Assembly (NCBI RefSeq): GCF_040545805.1
Contig: NZ_JBEPMO010000008.1
Coordinates: 72,239 to 136,238 of the forward strand
Length of the DNA stretch: 64,000 nt
Direction: 5' to 3'
Source of the DNA: Moheibacter stercoris
GTDB lineage: Bacteria; Bacteroidota; Bacteroidia; Flavobacteriales; Weeksellaceae
Every line of letters starts with the position of its first letter. The stretch's first letter is position 1. The translations under genes were made by a program, and so were the position numbers. Shown here piece by piece: positions 8,345 through 17,529 of the stretch. Below the pieces are notes generated by a model. The model saw nothing but the letters and a program-made list of their open reading frames with translations. It made no database searches and was not told the origin of the DNA.

Positions 8345-9430
8345 ATGAAAAATTTTACCCTTAACTCAAAACTTAAAGTATCGATCATATTAGGATTGAT
8401 GCTCTTCCTACATCCTATTTTTGCTCAAGATGTGGGATTTGTTCACATGACCCATTCAACAAATATTGTTGGTAATTATTCTTACATAGACAGTCCTTTA
8501 TTGAACAATAACCCTTCTGCAAAATTTGTTATTTCGCAACGCTACAATGGAATTAGCAATAACAGAGCTACTGGTATTTGGTATAGCGCATCTGCTCAAA
8601 AATGGGCTGTTTATAATGAAAATTTATCTTCTATGCCAGCAGGAATAGGTTTTAACATTTTCATTCCAGATGATAGTTCTATAAATGTTCATGTAACCGA
8701 TGCTACAAACACGATTGGACATGTTTCTTACTTAAATGGTTTTGACAATGGAGCCTATGTATTTCACAGTAATTACTACAATCCAAACAATATTTATAAC
8801 GATAAAGTTTATGGAACTTGGCAAACTGGACCAGATCGTTGGATAATGGCAGAAAATGTGACAGATATACCAATGGGTGCTGCGTTCATGATTATGGGCG
8901 GAAGTGATGTATCCTCTACCTTGGCATTCTTTATTTCAGAAACTTCCAATATAACTCCTAATGGTTTACGATTGGATCATCCTATGTTAAATAATAATCC
9001 AAATGCAGTTTTTGTTTATTCCCATAGATATGCCTATCCAGATACGAGCAATTCTGTATATCTATCTTCAATAACAGATGCTACCTATGCAGATGGATAT
9101 TGGCATATTTATGCGTATGCCGTTAGTTTTCCTTCAAACGTTACATTTGATGTGATTATCCCCAATACAATTCTTGATGTAGAGGATCAAGCTATTGAAT
9201 ATGACAAAATTAAAATCTATCCGAATCCAGTTAAAGACGTAACTAATTTCCAATCGATAGCAAAAATTGAAGAAATACAAGTAGTCAATTTATCGGGACA
9301 AGTCGTTTTAACCTCTAAACAAACTGGAAATTCCGTTCAAGTAAACATAGCAAACCTTCCTTCTGGAATCTATTTAGCCAAAATCAAAACGGCTCAAGGA
9401 TGGTCTTCTCAAAAGCTAATTAAACAATAA
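8345..9430 (+). CDS. Secreted repeat protein with T9SS type A sorting domain (copy 2)
   Basis: 361 residues from ATG 8345; an in-frame TTG at 8300 is the -33 box itself and is rejected. It has the same architecture as copy 1: a near-identical signal peptide (MKNFTLNSKLKVS...IFAQ), three DUF7452-like units (VHMTHSTNIVGNYSYID, VHVTDATNTIGHVSYLN, and a third beginning about residue 195), then a T9SS tail (IYPNPVKDVTNFQS, LPSGIYLAKIK). Signal peptide and sorting domain are most conserved, while the repeat units have diverged, suggesting different ligands or antigenic drift. It has its own promoter and terminator. Function is not known. Confidence 0.85.
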   Translation: MKNFTLNSKLKVSIILGLMLFLHPIFAQDVGFVHMTHSTNIVGNYSYIDSPLLNNNPSAKFVISQRYNGISNNRATGIWYSASAQKWAVYNENLSSMPAGIGFNIFIPDDSSINVHVTDATNTIGHVSYLNGFDNGAYVFHSNYYNPNNIYNDKVYGTWQTGPDRWIMAENVTDIPMGAAFMIMGGSDVSSTLAFFISETSNITPNGLRLDHPMLNNNPNAVFVYSHRYAYPDTSNSVYLSSITDATYADGYWHIYAYAVSFPSNVTFDVIIPNTILDVEDQAIEYDKIKIYPNPVKDVTNFQSIAKIEEIQVVNLSGQVVLTSKQTGNSVQVNIANLPSGIYLAKIKTAQGWSSQKLIKQ

Positions 9431-9439
9431 ACCAATATT

Positions 9440-9479
9440 ACTGAGGTATGAAAATTCATTTTTATATCTCAGTTTTTTA
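9440..9479 (+). terminator. Probable terminator of secreted-protein copy 2
   Basis: ACTGAG (9440-9445) pairs with CTCAGT (9468-9473), with an additional TAT/ATA pair inside a long loop and a T-run after the stem. Confidence 0.6.
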
Positions 9480-9491
9480 AATCGTAACAAT

Positions 9492-10754
9492 ATGAAAAAA
9501 TTATTCGCCCTTTCATTATGTGTAATCGGAACCAGTTTTTCCGAAGCACAATTTTTAGAAAAACTTGCCGACAAAGCTGTAAATGCAGCTGAACGTACGG
9601 TTGAACGTCGTGTAGAACGAGAAGCCGAAAAGAAAACAAATGAAGCCATTGATGGCGTACTTGATGGGAATAAAAAAGAAACAAACACCAAAAATAATCC
9701 GAGAAACAAGGAAAACAATTCCTCTACTTCAACAAAAGGAAAAGAGGTTAATGTTACCAAAGAATCTGATTTCGTCCCTGGAAATTCTTTAGTATTTTCC
9801 GATGATTTTCAAAAAGATGCCAAAGGTGATTTTCCTGCGAAATGGAATACCAATGGTAGCGGACAAGTCGTAACAATTGATAATACAAAATGGTTGGCTT
9901 TGAACCATAATTCAGCCGCTCATCCTGAACTGACAAAAGCTTTACCCGAAAATTCAACTATCTCGTTTGATTTATTACTGGTTTCCAAAAAAGGTGAAAC
10001 CACGCCAACCATCCAATTTGGATTAACCAAATCCAAAAACATTTTGAAAGAAAAAACAGAACAAGGTAGATTTTATATTCAATTAAGAAAATACGCCGAT
10101 AAAAACTCCAAAACCTTGGAATATGGTTTAAATCAAACCCCAATTGGGAACAAAAGTGATTTTCCATTGAACAATTATGTGAACGAAATTCTGCATGTAG
10201 ACATTGCCATTAATGGAACTAGAATTCGGGTGTATTTAGATGGTGAAAAAATCATTGACCTGCCCAAAGCCTTGACTCCAGAATTAAGAAACAACTTCTT
10301 CATTACCAATTCCATGGTCATTCCAGCTACTCAAACACCTTTGTACATTTCCAATTTGAGAATTGCATCGGCCGATGTAGATGCGAGAAGTTCGGTTGCC
10401 AAAGATTTATTTGAAAAAGGATCTGCTTCAACTAGCGATATTTTGTTCGATACAGGAAAATCCACGATTAAATCTTCAAGTCATCCAATTTTAGATGAAT
10501 TGGGAACTAGTATCAAAAATTCCAAATCAACAATTGTGATCATCGGTCATACCGACAGTGATGGTTCAGAAGATGCGAATCAAAAATTAAGTGAGCAACG
10601 AGCAGAATCTGTCAAAAATTATTTAATCACCAAATTCAAAATTCCTTCCAATCAAATATTGACTTCAGGAAAAGGAGAATCAGAACCTGTTTCTAATAAC
10701 AATACAGAAGATGGTAAAAAACAAAATAGACGAGTTGAATTTAAAAAATTATAA
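9492..10754 (+). CDS. OmpA-family outer-membrane protein with N-terminal helical and jelly-roll-like region
   Basis: 420 residues. A signal peptide (LFALSLCVIGTSFSEAQ, cleavage about residue 20) is followed by a charged helical segment (EKLADKAVNAAERTVERRVER, about 22-60) and a linker. A central beta-rich domain (about 90-295; SLVFSDDFQKDAKGDFPAKW, ISFDLLL) resembles a laminin-G/jelly-roll fold. The C-terminal OmpA domain (about 315-420) has DILFDTGKSTI, the NQ/EQRAESV helix and NRRVEF, which bind peptidoglycan. It probably tethers the outer membrane to the wall. It overlaps nothing, and a lipoprotein gene begins 1 bp after its stop, so the two form a transcription unit. Confidence 0.88.
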   Translation: MKKLFALSLCVIGTSFSEAQFLEKLADKAVNAAERTVERRVEREAEKKTNEAIDGVLDGNKKETNTKNNPRNKENNSSTSTKGKEVNVTKESDFVPGNSLVFSDDFQKDAKGDFPAKWNTNGSGQVVTIDNTKWLALNHNSAAHPELTKALPENSTISFDLLLVSKKGETTPTIQFGLTKSKNILKEKTEQGRFYIQLRKYADKNSKTLEYGLNQTPIGNKSDFPLNNYVNEILHVDIAINGTRIRVYLDGEKIIDLPKALTPELRNNFFITNSMVIPATQTPLYISNLRIASADVDARSSVAKDLFEKGSASTSDILFDTGKSTIKSSSHPILDELGTSIKNSKSTIVIIGHTDSDGSEDANQKLSEQRAESVKNYLITKFKIPSNQILTSGKGESEPVSNNNTEDGKKQNRRVEFKKL

Positions 10755-10755
10755 C

Positions 10756-11358
10756 ATGAAAAAAATGAGCCTACTTACATCATTCATACTTTTTTCCATT
10801 TTCACATGGAATTGTAGCAGTAACGACGACAATGGAAATGCACCCAATAATTCCGCCGGACCCTCTTTTATAAAACTCCAATTAGATGGTGCAACCGTAT
10901 TTGATAAAAGCACCAACAATCCCAATCCTTCAGCGGAATTTTTGAATGCGACCATTTCCACACAAGAATTTACCTTAAATGGAACAACGATTCCTGCCAA
11001 TACCTTGTCAATTGTGACAGGAAACGATACCTATACACAAACCGGATTAGGCAAAATGATTATGGTTCTTGCCTATAATATTACAGAAGTTGGAACCTAT
11101 AATTTCACGGCCAATGCAAACAACCAATTTTTTTATAGTGATACAACCAATCCTTCCAGTACATTTATTTCTCAAATTATGGAACCGTTTGAAACCACTG
11201 CAACCATTACCATCACTAAAATTGGTGGATTGAATCCAGCAGGAAATGGTCGATATGTGAGCGGATACATTACGGGAACTGCAATGTCTGGATCGGTATC
11301 CAATCCCAACGAAGAAATGTCTTTTCGCTTAGATTTTAATGGTGGGGTACCCGAATAA
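10756..11358 (+). CDS. Uncharacterised lipoprotein downstream of OmpA-family gene
   Basis: 200 residues from ATG 10756, one base after the preceding stop. The N-terminus MKKMSLLTSFILFSIFTWNCSSNDD is a lipoprotein signal with Cys20 and an S/D-rich +2 region of the kind used for surface export in Bacteroidota. The rest is beta-rich and Asn/Thr-rich (FTLNGTTIPANTLSIV, ATITITKIGG, VSGYITGTAMSG), with the end-of-domain pattern typical of small flavobacterial lipoproteins of unknown function. Co-transcribed with the OmpA-family gene. No catalytic motif is seen. A strong terminator follows. Confidence 0.8.
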   Translation: MKKMSLLTSFILFSIFTWNCSSNDDNGNAPNNSAGPSFIKLQLDGATVFDKSTNNPNPSAEFLNATISTQEFTLNGTTIPANTLSIVTGNDTYTQTGLGKMIMVLAYNITEVGTYNFTANANNQFFYSDTTNPSSTFISQIMEPFETTATITITKIGGLNPAGNGRYVSGYITGTAMSGSVSNPNEEMSFRLDFNGGVPE

Positions 11359-11378
11359 TTACCTCATATTTTTACAGA

Positions 11379-11419
11379 AGAAAGCAGGAAACCTTTGGGA
11401 TTCCTGCTTTCTCGTTTTC
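11379..11419 (+). terminator. Strong rho-independent terminator
   Basis: A 12-bp perfect stem, AGAAAGCAGGAA (11379-11390) with TTCCTGCTTTCT (11401-11412), around a 10-nt loop. Confidence 0.8.
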
Positions 11420-11604
11420 AATAGTTTTCTCGAAATGAGTAAGTAAAGTTAAGAAAACTTTGAGCGCACTTAATTTAGATAGAGAGAAGTTTAAGCACTG
11501 ATTAGTGAAGTTTGGCTTATACAAATTTACAAAACATATTGAATTCACCATCAGGAAATTACCTTATTTTACTACAGGAAATTTACGGTATTTTGATAGG
11601 GATT

Positions 11605-12900
11605 TTATCCCAGATCTTTTAACAGATTGGCGAGTTTTTCTGTTAGGTTTTTACGTGAATAGTGAAGTGTTTCTTCTGAAACAGGATTCAAAATAGAATT
11701 TTCAAAGTTGTCAAAACAATGAAGTATATAAGCTTCGACTTCTTTTAGTTGTTCTGGATAAAAGTGTTTACCCGCTTTTGATTCCATAAGGATTTTCTGA
11801 ACATCTGCATCTTTTGGGCCAAATGACAATATGGGATTTCCCGTAGCCAAATATTCAAATAATTTTCCTGGAATAATTCCTTTGGATTTTTCTTGTGGAA
11901 AATTCGTCAACAACAACAAATCCGCATTTTTAATTCCTTGAACAGATTCATGATGAGACACATATCCTTTATTTACTAAATATTTAGTTAAACCAAAACT
12001 TTCCATAGATTCTGTAACCTCTTGACTTAAATTGCCATAAAATTGAATTTCTAATTTCGATTGAAAATTGACATTGTTGCTCACTAAATTTTGTAAAGCT
12101 TTCCACACCAGAATCGGATTTCGTGCTTCTTCCAATCCACCTGAATAGGTAATTTTAAATTTACTGCTAAGAATCTTTCCAACTTTAAAATCAGTATGTT
12201 CAAATCCATTGGTGATGACTTCAACACGCTTTGCGCCAAGTTTGGCGAAATTTTCAGCATCGGAAAAACTCGTTGCCAAAACCAAATCCGCAGAAGAAAT
12301 AACCGCTTTTTCAAGTTTTTGATGTTTGCTTTGTGCCGAACGAGTCATGCTCAATTCCGAATGGTAACTGATTTGGGTCCAAGGATCACGAAAATCAGCA
12401 ATCCAGTTTAAATTCGGATTTTTCTTTTTCAATTTCAATCCAATCAAATGCATGCTATGCGGTGGACCAGTTGTGATCAAGGTCGAAATTTCCTCTTCTT
12501 TCAAATAAGATCTCAAAAATTTCACGGAAGGTTTCACCCAAAATTTTCGCGCATCGGGAATGAAAAAATTTCCTCTGATGAAAATGGAAAGTTTGGAAAG
12601 AACTCCTTTCTTTTTGGAAGATCCAAATTGTCCTGCTTTGAACTTTCGATTGGTTGGATTGATTTTTTCCGCAATCTGATAAGGTTCCCATATGGGTTTT
12701 CTCAAAATGATTAAATCTTCAGAAACTTCTTCTACCAAAGATTCATCCAAGATCGGATAGGAAGGGTTTTCTGGCGTATATATAATCGGCTCGATACCAA
12801 ATTCTGGCAAATATTTCGAAAATTTCAACCAGCGTTGTACTCCTGGACCACCTGCAGGCGGCCAATAATAGGTCACAATCAACACTTTAAAATTTTTCAT
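11605..12900 (-). CDS. Glycosyltransferase family 4 (WcaI-like)
   Basis: 431 residues from ATG at 12900; a TTG three codons earlier is less likely. The N-terminal Rossmann half opens with KVLIVTYYWPPAGGPGVQRWLKF, the nucleotide-sugar glycosyltransferase pattern of GT-B enzymes. The second half carries FKITYSGGLEEARNP and the GIIPGKLFEYLATGNPI segment that contacts the donor sugar. It probably transfers a sugar in surface polysaccharide or glycoprotein synthesis at the inner-membrane face; donor and acceptor are not evident. It lies 39 bp downstream of the histidine phosphatase gene on the same strand. The sequence between 11420 and 11604 shows no gene. Confidence 0.88.
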   Translation of the reverse strand: MKNFKVLIVTYYWPPAGGPGVQRWLKFSKYLPEFGIEPIIYTPENPSYPILDESLVEEVSEDLIILRKPIWEPYQIAEKINPTNRKFKAGQFGSSKKKGVLSKLSIFIRGNFFIPDARKFWVKPSVKFLRSYLKEEEISTLITTGPPHSMHLIGLKLKKKNPNLNWIADFRDPWTQISYHSELSMTRSAQSKHQKLEKAVISSADLVLATSFSDAENFAKLGAKRVEVITNGFEHTDFKVGKILSSKFKITYSGGLEEARNPILVWKALQNLVSNNVNFQSKLEIQFYGNLSQEVTESMESFGLTKYLVNKGYVSHHESVQGIKNADLLLLTNFPQEKSKGIIPGKLFEYLATGNPILSFGPKDADVQKILMESKAGKHFYPEQLKEVEAYILHCFDNFENSILNPVSEETLHYSRKNLTEKLANLLKDLG

Positions 12901-12939
12901 TTCGTCCAATTATCCTTTAGCAAAATACGAAATCCATGC

Positions 12940-13440
12940 TTAAGGAAGTTGAAAAATTTGAAACGAATTCTTCTCAGGCGTTTTCTTACAATATTGAACC
13001 AACCAAAACTGCCCGAAATTATTTTCATCAATATGTCCCAAATCTTTGTTCATCAATCTTCCCACAAATTTCGGAATCGAATTACTATGCCCAACCCAAA
13101 GAATTCTTTGGCTTTGATTATCCAATTCTTTCTGGAAAATTTCTTCCTCCTTACCTATTTCATATTCCTTGATTTCTAGGTTTCGACTTTTGGAAATAGG
13201 AGTCGCCGTTTGATGGGTTCGTTTTCGTTTCGATGTATAAATCGCATCAAATGGAACAAATTCGAAAAACTTCACCCAAGATTCGGCGCGCAAGATTCCT
13301 TTTTTCGATAAATCAGGATCTTTTGGATCATTCTCTGATTTCTCTGCATGTCGTATGGCATAAATTTCCAAACATTGACCCGACACATAATCAGTTGAAA
13401 ATAATAGAATTAGAATCAAAAAGTATGATTTATTTTTCAT
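12940..13440 (-). CDS. Exported histidine phosphatase (phosphoglycerate-mutase-like, SixA type)
   Basis: 166 residues. A signal peptide (SYFLILILLFSTDYVSGQ) precedes a compact branch-1 histidine phosphatase domain. The catalytic RHAEKSE motif gives the phosphohistidine. TSKRKRTHQTATPI provides the conserved arginine region, and GHSNSIPKF the second histidine. The small size resembles SixA, but SixA is cytoplasmic, so the predicted export makes the substrate uncertain. A TATATTTG box (minus strand, 13462-13469) lies about 22 bp upstream of the start. Probably co-transcribed with the GT4 gene. Confidence 0.87.
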   Translation of the reverse strand: MKNKSYFLILILLFSTDYVSGQCLEIYAIRHAEKSENDPKDPDLSKKGILRAESWVKFFEFVPFDAIYTSKRKRTHQTATPISKSRNLEIKEYEIGKEEEIFQKELDNQSQRILWVGHSNSIPKFVGRLMNKDLGHIDENNFGQFWLVQYCKKTPEKNSFQIFQLP

Positions 13441-13461
13441 TTAATAATTTATTTGATGTAA

Positions 13462-13469
13462 CAAATATA
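13462..13469 (-). promoter_or_regulatory. -7 box upstream of the histidine phosphatase
   Basis: TATATTTG on the minus strand matches TAnnTTTG 21 bp before the start codon. No clear -33 element. Confidence 0.45.
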
Positions 13470-13520
13470 TTTAATTATCGTCTACTTGTTTGAATTTAAA
13501 TTAATTAAAATGGAATAAGT

Positions 13521-14651
13521 ATGAAAACAAAAGTCATGATTGTGTGGTTAAGTTTTGGTTCAATTTGTTGGGGACAAATTTTCCAAAACAAAAGTCAAAA
13601 TATTCATTCGCATGCAATTTTTCTTCGAACGATGGATATTAAAACGGCTGATTTGAATAAAGATGGATATTTGGATTTGGTTCTAGCTGTTGAATGGGCG
13701 CCAAATGCCATTTTATGGGGTAGCAAAGATGGAAAATTTCGCGAATGCAATTCCATCCGATTAAGCAATAATCGATATGATTCGGAAGATGTTGCTATAG
13801 CCGATTTTAACAAAGATGGTTGGTTGGATTTGGTATTTGCAGCAGAAGACGATGAGAATCACGAATTTTATTGGAACAAAGGAAAAGATGGTTTTCATGA
13901 AGTGAAAAACAAATTTCCAAAATTCATTTCCAATGCAGTGATTGCACATGATTTCAATGAAGATGGTCATATGGATCTCCTATTTGGAAACAAAGGCCAA
14001 AATCGAATTTTCATCAACGATGGAAAAGCGAATTTCACCGAAGAAACCCAAAAAAGACTGCCAATTGAACAAAAAATCACACAAGATGTTGCCTTAATTG
14101 ACGTAGACAATGATGGTGATATGGATCTAATTTTGGGCAATGAAGATGGAAATGAATTGTGGATCAATTATGGCAAAGGATTTTACAAGAATGAAACCTC
14201 TGGTAGATTTCCTGAAGGAACCATGGAAACAAGAAAAATAATTGTCTTAGACGCCAATCAAGATGGCTGGAAAGATGTATTTGTTTGTAATGTAGATTCA
14301 CCTGAAAAAAATCCCAAACCCGATAAGCTTTACTTGAATGATGGGAAAGGAAGTTTTATCGATGCAAGTTCGACACATCTACCCGATCAAAACATTGATA
14401 CATTGGATGCAATTGTAATTGATTTGAACAAAGATGGATTTCAGGATTTGGTGTTGGCGCATATGGGAAGAGTTCAGCCCAGTGTTTTACTCAATGATGG
14501 AAAAGGGAAATTCAAGGTTTCCAATGAATTGCTTCCATCCGTCCCAGGGAATTATATTTCTATCATTTCAGCCGATTTCGATAAAAATGGATCTCAGGAT
14601 CTTTATTTAGGCGGATTTATGACAGATGACAAATTGCTGCTGAGAAAATAA
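13521..14651 (+). CDS. Secreted FG-GAP/VCBS repeat protein (beta-propeller)
   Basis: 376 residues. A short signal peptide (MIVWLSFGSICWGQ) precedes about seven repeats carrying the calcium-binding pattern D.N.DG..DL: DLNKDGYLDLV, DFNKDGWLDLV, DFNEDGHMDLL, DVDNDGDMDLI, DANQDGWKDVF, DLNKDGFQDLV and DFDKNGSQDLY. Such repeats fold into an integrin-alpha-like beta-propeller stabilised by Ca2+ and usually mediate binding at the cell surface. No T9SS tail, peptidase or glycosidase motif is present. A bidirectional terminator separates it from the convergent YfhO gene. Confidence 0.9.
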   Translation: MKTKVMIVWLSFGSICWGQIFQNKSQNIHSHAIFLRTMDIKTADLNKDGYLDLVLAVEWAPNAILWGSKDGKFRECNSIRLSNNRYDSEDVAIADFNKDGWLDLVFAAEDDENHEFYWNKGKDGFHEVKNKFPKFISNAVIAHDFNEDGHMDLLFGNKGQNRIFINDGKANFTEETQKRLPIEQKITQDVALIDVDNDGDMDLILGNEDGNELWINYGKGFYKNETSGRFPEGTMETRKIIVLDANQDGWKDVFVCNVDSPEKNPKPDKLYLNDGKGSFIDASSTHLPDQNIDTLDAIVIDLNKDGFQDLVLAHMGRVQPSVLLNDGKGKFKVSNELLPSVPGNYISIISADFDKNGSQDLYLGGFMTDDKLLLRK

Positions 14652-14659
14652 TAACCAAA

Positions 14660-14690
14660 AAAAATCCACCTGAATTGGTGGATTTTTTGA
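14660..14690. terminator. Bidirectional terminator between FG-GAP gene and yfhO-like gene
   Basis: AAATCCACC and GGTGGATTT form the stem, with an A-tract before and a T-tract after, working in both directions. Confidence 0.8.
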
Positions 14691-14691
14691 T

Positions 14692-17319
14692 TTATACTGC
14701 TTCTTTATTTTCGAGTTTATTTCGGTTTTTCCAACCTACAAATCCACCTGCTCCTGCTAATAAAACAAACAAAATAACGGATACCAAAGTCAAAGTATTT
14801 CCTGTTTTCACACTTGTAGGATCGAAATGCATCACAATTTGTTTATCACCTGGTTGAATTTCAACACCACGCAAGAAATAATTCGCTTTTAAAATCTCTC
14901 TTTCTTTTCCATCCACCAAAATTTTCCATCCGTGCGGATAATAAATTTCTGAAAACACAGCGATTTGAGGACTTGTTGACGAAACTGAATAGGTCAATTT
15001 GTTAGGCTGATAATTCGTTAATTGAATAGAAGAATTTCCAGTTGAAATCGGTTTGATTGTGTTTTTTAAATTCGAATTCAAAATTACAGTCGATTTCAAA
15101 TCTTCATCTTTGATCGCCAAAATTTCATCATTGGCATTGGCTGCCCATTTTATATTGGAAACCATCCAAGCATTTCCAAATGCCTCATTGTTTTGTTGAA
15201 CCAAAGGACTACTTGGATTTCCATGAACCAAATATTTCGTATTCAAAATATTCAAAATCTTTTGGGTATGAACTTGTGAAATACCCAACTTCTGAGAAGT
15301 TCCAGATCCTGAAAAATACAAATCAATCACGTCTTGGTAATTATGCAATTTCGCTCCGTGATATCCACCAATCGAATGTGCAAAATAAGAAGTTGTGGCA
15401 TCATTGAACGTACTAAAAATATTATCAAAGACGCGATATTGCGTTTTGTCTGCCTTACGTAAACTATCCAATGTACGATTAAATGGAACTTTTTGGGCAA
15501 TTCCGGCAATCTGATAATTTTCCCTTGCTCCTTCCATTAATTTGGATGAAACATCAGTCGGGAACGGATTATCTACAAACATTTTATCGATGTAATTATC
15601 GTCATTCAAGTAACGTTTGTCAACTTGCCATCCATCAATCAATGCTAAGGCTCCAATTCCTAAAACGACTATTAAACTGTTTTGAATTTTTTTGAAATGA
15701 TATGCCAAAAGCAAACCTAACGTCAAAAGAACAAAAATCAAGGTTCTCAACGTATCGGCTTTGAACATATCAATTCGATCTTGACGCAAAGCATTGTTCA
15801 AATTATTTAACATGGTATCCCAAGATCCAAAACCTTGCGGATTGTATTCTTTGACCAAATCCAAATATTGTTGTTTGCTCAATTGGTCCATTTCGGTTGT
15901 GAAGCTAAACAAACTTCCACCTGCAACTAAGAAAATTAACAATAATCCTACAACAGCTCCACCACCATAAACCAATACTTTTTTCTTGAATTCATCTGTA
16001 AGTGTTTCGTCTTTGATAAAGACATAAACCGTTAAAATTGCCAACAATGGCATGGTAAATTCAGCCATAACCAACATAGACGAAACAGCTCTGAATTTGT
16101 CATAAAATGGGAAGTAATCGACAAATAAATTGGTCAAGAATGGGAAATTTTTCCCCCAAGCCAAGGTGATACTTAATATTGTAGCAATGACCAACCACCA
16201 TTTATAATTACGGAATTTGTTTCGAACCAAAACGCATCCAAGCAAAAACAAGAAAACGACAACAGCTCCTTGATACGCTGGTCCCGAAGTACCTGGTTGA
16301 TCACCCCAATAGGTAGAAACCGGTGAAGATGCCAAATATTCAAAAGCCTGCGCATTGAACTCATTGTTTAGGTCAATGGCATATTGTTGTTTTTTGATTT
16401 CTTCAATATAATTTTTTAAGTTTTCTTGGTCAGGTTGACTTCCACCACCCATGAAGTTCGGGATGAAAAGGTTCATGGTTTCCAATTTTCCATAACTCCA
16501 ATGGGTAATATAATCCAAATCCAAACCAGAAGTTTTGTCTTGCAACAAGGTCATTTCTGACTTCCCACGAATGGTTTCTTTGCTGTATTCGTAAGTCGTC
16601 ATCAAACGAGTAGAATTCATTCCAGCTCCTAATAAGGAAGCTAAAATCAGCAATCCAGTTGCCAAAGCAAACGGTTTGATTTCTTTTGTTTTAATCGCTT
16701 GGATGAATTCAATTACGAAATACACCAACATGACCAAAAACAAATAGAAGGTCATTTGTGGGTGATTGGCTGCCAATTCCAGTCCCATGAAAAGTGTTGT
16801 CAGAATAAATCCAATGAGATATTTTTTCTGATACAGCAAAATAATCCCAGCAACCAATGGAGCAAAATAAGCTATCGTATGTACTTTGGCATTGTGACCT
16901 GCTCCAATAATGATAAAGAAATAAGCACCCATTGCAAAGAATATGGAACCCGCCAAAGCATATTTCCAATTCTTGAATAAGACCATTCCTAAAATGAAAA
17001 ACCCAGAGAATAATAAAAAGATATAATCTGCTGGACGAGGTAAAAATCTAAAAACTTTGTCAACTGCTTTGATGAAATCATTGTCGTATTGAGCACCCAT
17101 TTGATAGGTAGGCATACCTCCAAACATGGCATTTGACCAATAGATGTTCTCTCCTGTTGCTTTTTCAAAGGTTTTCATTTCCTCTGCACTACCCTTATAA
17201 TTGACAATATCGGGTTGAATGATTGCATTATCTGATAAAACGGGAGAATTATAAACAAGTGACAAAACAGCGAAAAACACCAAGGCAATTGCGCTGAAAA
17301 TTAGATTTTTATTCTTCAT
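14692..17319 (-). CDS. YfhO-family multispanning membrane protein
   Basis: About 875 residues from ATG 17319; an alternative ATG at 17337 adds six codons. It has an N-terminal membrane helix, an extracytoplasmic loop containing NYKGSAEEMKTFEKATGE and SNAMFGGMPTYQMG, then roughly a dozen membrane helices (about 90-560). A soluble beta-rich domain follows (about 600-845; FSEIYYPHGWKILVDGKE, YFLRGVEIQPGDKQI), and a final helix. This is the YfhO layout, a GT-C-like family that in Bacillus glycosylates lipoteichoic acid. In Bacteroidota the acceptor is unknown, though surface glycan or lipid modification is likely. Its start overlaps the preceding gene's stop by 11 bp, showing translational coupling. 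Confidence 0.9.
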   Translation of the reverse strand: MKNKNLIFSAIALVFFAVLSLVYNSPVLSDNAIIQPDIVNYKGSAEEMKTFEKATGENIYWSNAMFGGMPTYQMGAQYDNDFIKAVDKVFRFLPRPADYIFLLFSGFFILGMVLFKNWKYALAGSIFFAMGAYFFIIIGAGHNAKVHTIAYFAPLVAGIILLYQKKYLIGFILTTLFMGLELAANHPQMTFYLFLVMLVYFVIEFIQAIKTKEIKPFALATGLLILASLLGAGMNSTRLMTTYEYSKETIRGKSEMTLLQDKTSGLDLDYITHWSYGKLETMNLFIPNFMGGGSQPDQENLKNYIEEIKKQQYAIDLNNEFNAQAFEYLASSPVSTYWGDQPGTSGPAYQGAVVVFLFLLGCVLVRNKFRNYKWWLVIATILSITLAWGKNFPFLTNLFVDYFPFYDKFRAVSSMLVMAEFTMPLLAILTVYVFIKDETLTDEFKKKVLVYGGGAVVGLLLIFLVAGGSLFSFTTEMDQLSKQQYLDLVKEYNPQGFGSWDTMLNNLNNALRQDRIDMFKADTLRTLIFVLLTLGLLLAYHFKKIQNSLIVVLGIGALALIDGWQVDKRYLNDDNYIDKMFVDNPFPTDVSSKLMEGARENYQIAGIAQKVPFNRTLDSLRKADKTQYRVFDNIFSTFNDATTSYFAHSIGGYHGAKLHNYQDVIDLYFSGSGTSQKLGISQVHTQKILNILNTKYLVHGNPSSPLVQQNNEAFGNAWMVSNIKWAANANDEILAIKDEDLKSTVILNSNLKNTIKPISTGNSSIQLTNYQPNKLTYSVSSTSPQIAVFSEIYYPHGWKILVDGKEREILKANYFLRGVEIQPGDKQIVMHFDPTSVKTGNTLTLVSVILFVLLAGAGGFVGWKNRNKLENKEAV

Positions 17320-17527
17320 TTTTTCTTTTTGGTTCATCAATTATTTCATAATCGACCGACTCTGCTTCAATATTAATCCTTGGTTTTTCCAAAGATTCTG
17401 TTGTATTGGAAGCTTGGTTTTGTTGAGATTTGGGTGTGTTTCGATTAGGCGGATACATAATTCGAAGTAAATAACGAACGATGATAAACGCCAATATGAA
17501 ATAAAATATGTATTTCAGTAAGCTCAT
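17309..17527 (-). CDS. Small membrane protein, DUF4834-like
   Basis: 72 residues: one N-terminal transmembrane helix (LLKYIFYFILAFIIVRYLLRIMY) followed by a polar tail with the ending VDYEIIDEPKRKNEE. This matches the small Bacteroidota DUF4834 family as I remember it. Function unknown. Genes are tightly packed: it starts 2 bp after the DUF6263-like lipoprotein and overlaps the YfhO start by 11 bp. Constant linkage to YfhO in this operon suggests an accessory role in the same membrane process. Confidence 0.8.
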   Translation of the reverse strand: MSLLKYIFYFILAFIIVRYLLRIMYPPNRNTPKSQQNQASNTTESLEKPRINIEAESVDYEIIDEPKRKNEE

Positions 17528-17529
17528 AA

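Noticed and set aside
11505..11696. 63-codon plus-strand frame at the end of the GT4 gene
   Set aside because: Overlaps the 3' end of a convincing glycosyltransferase on the other strand and resembles no family.
12448..12714. Overlapping open frames on both strands inside the GT4 gene
   Set aside because: Both lie in the codons of a well-supported glycosyltransferase and show no conserved motifs.
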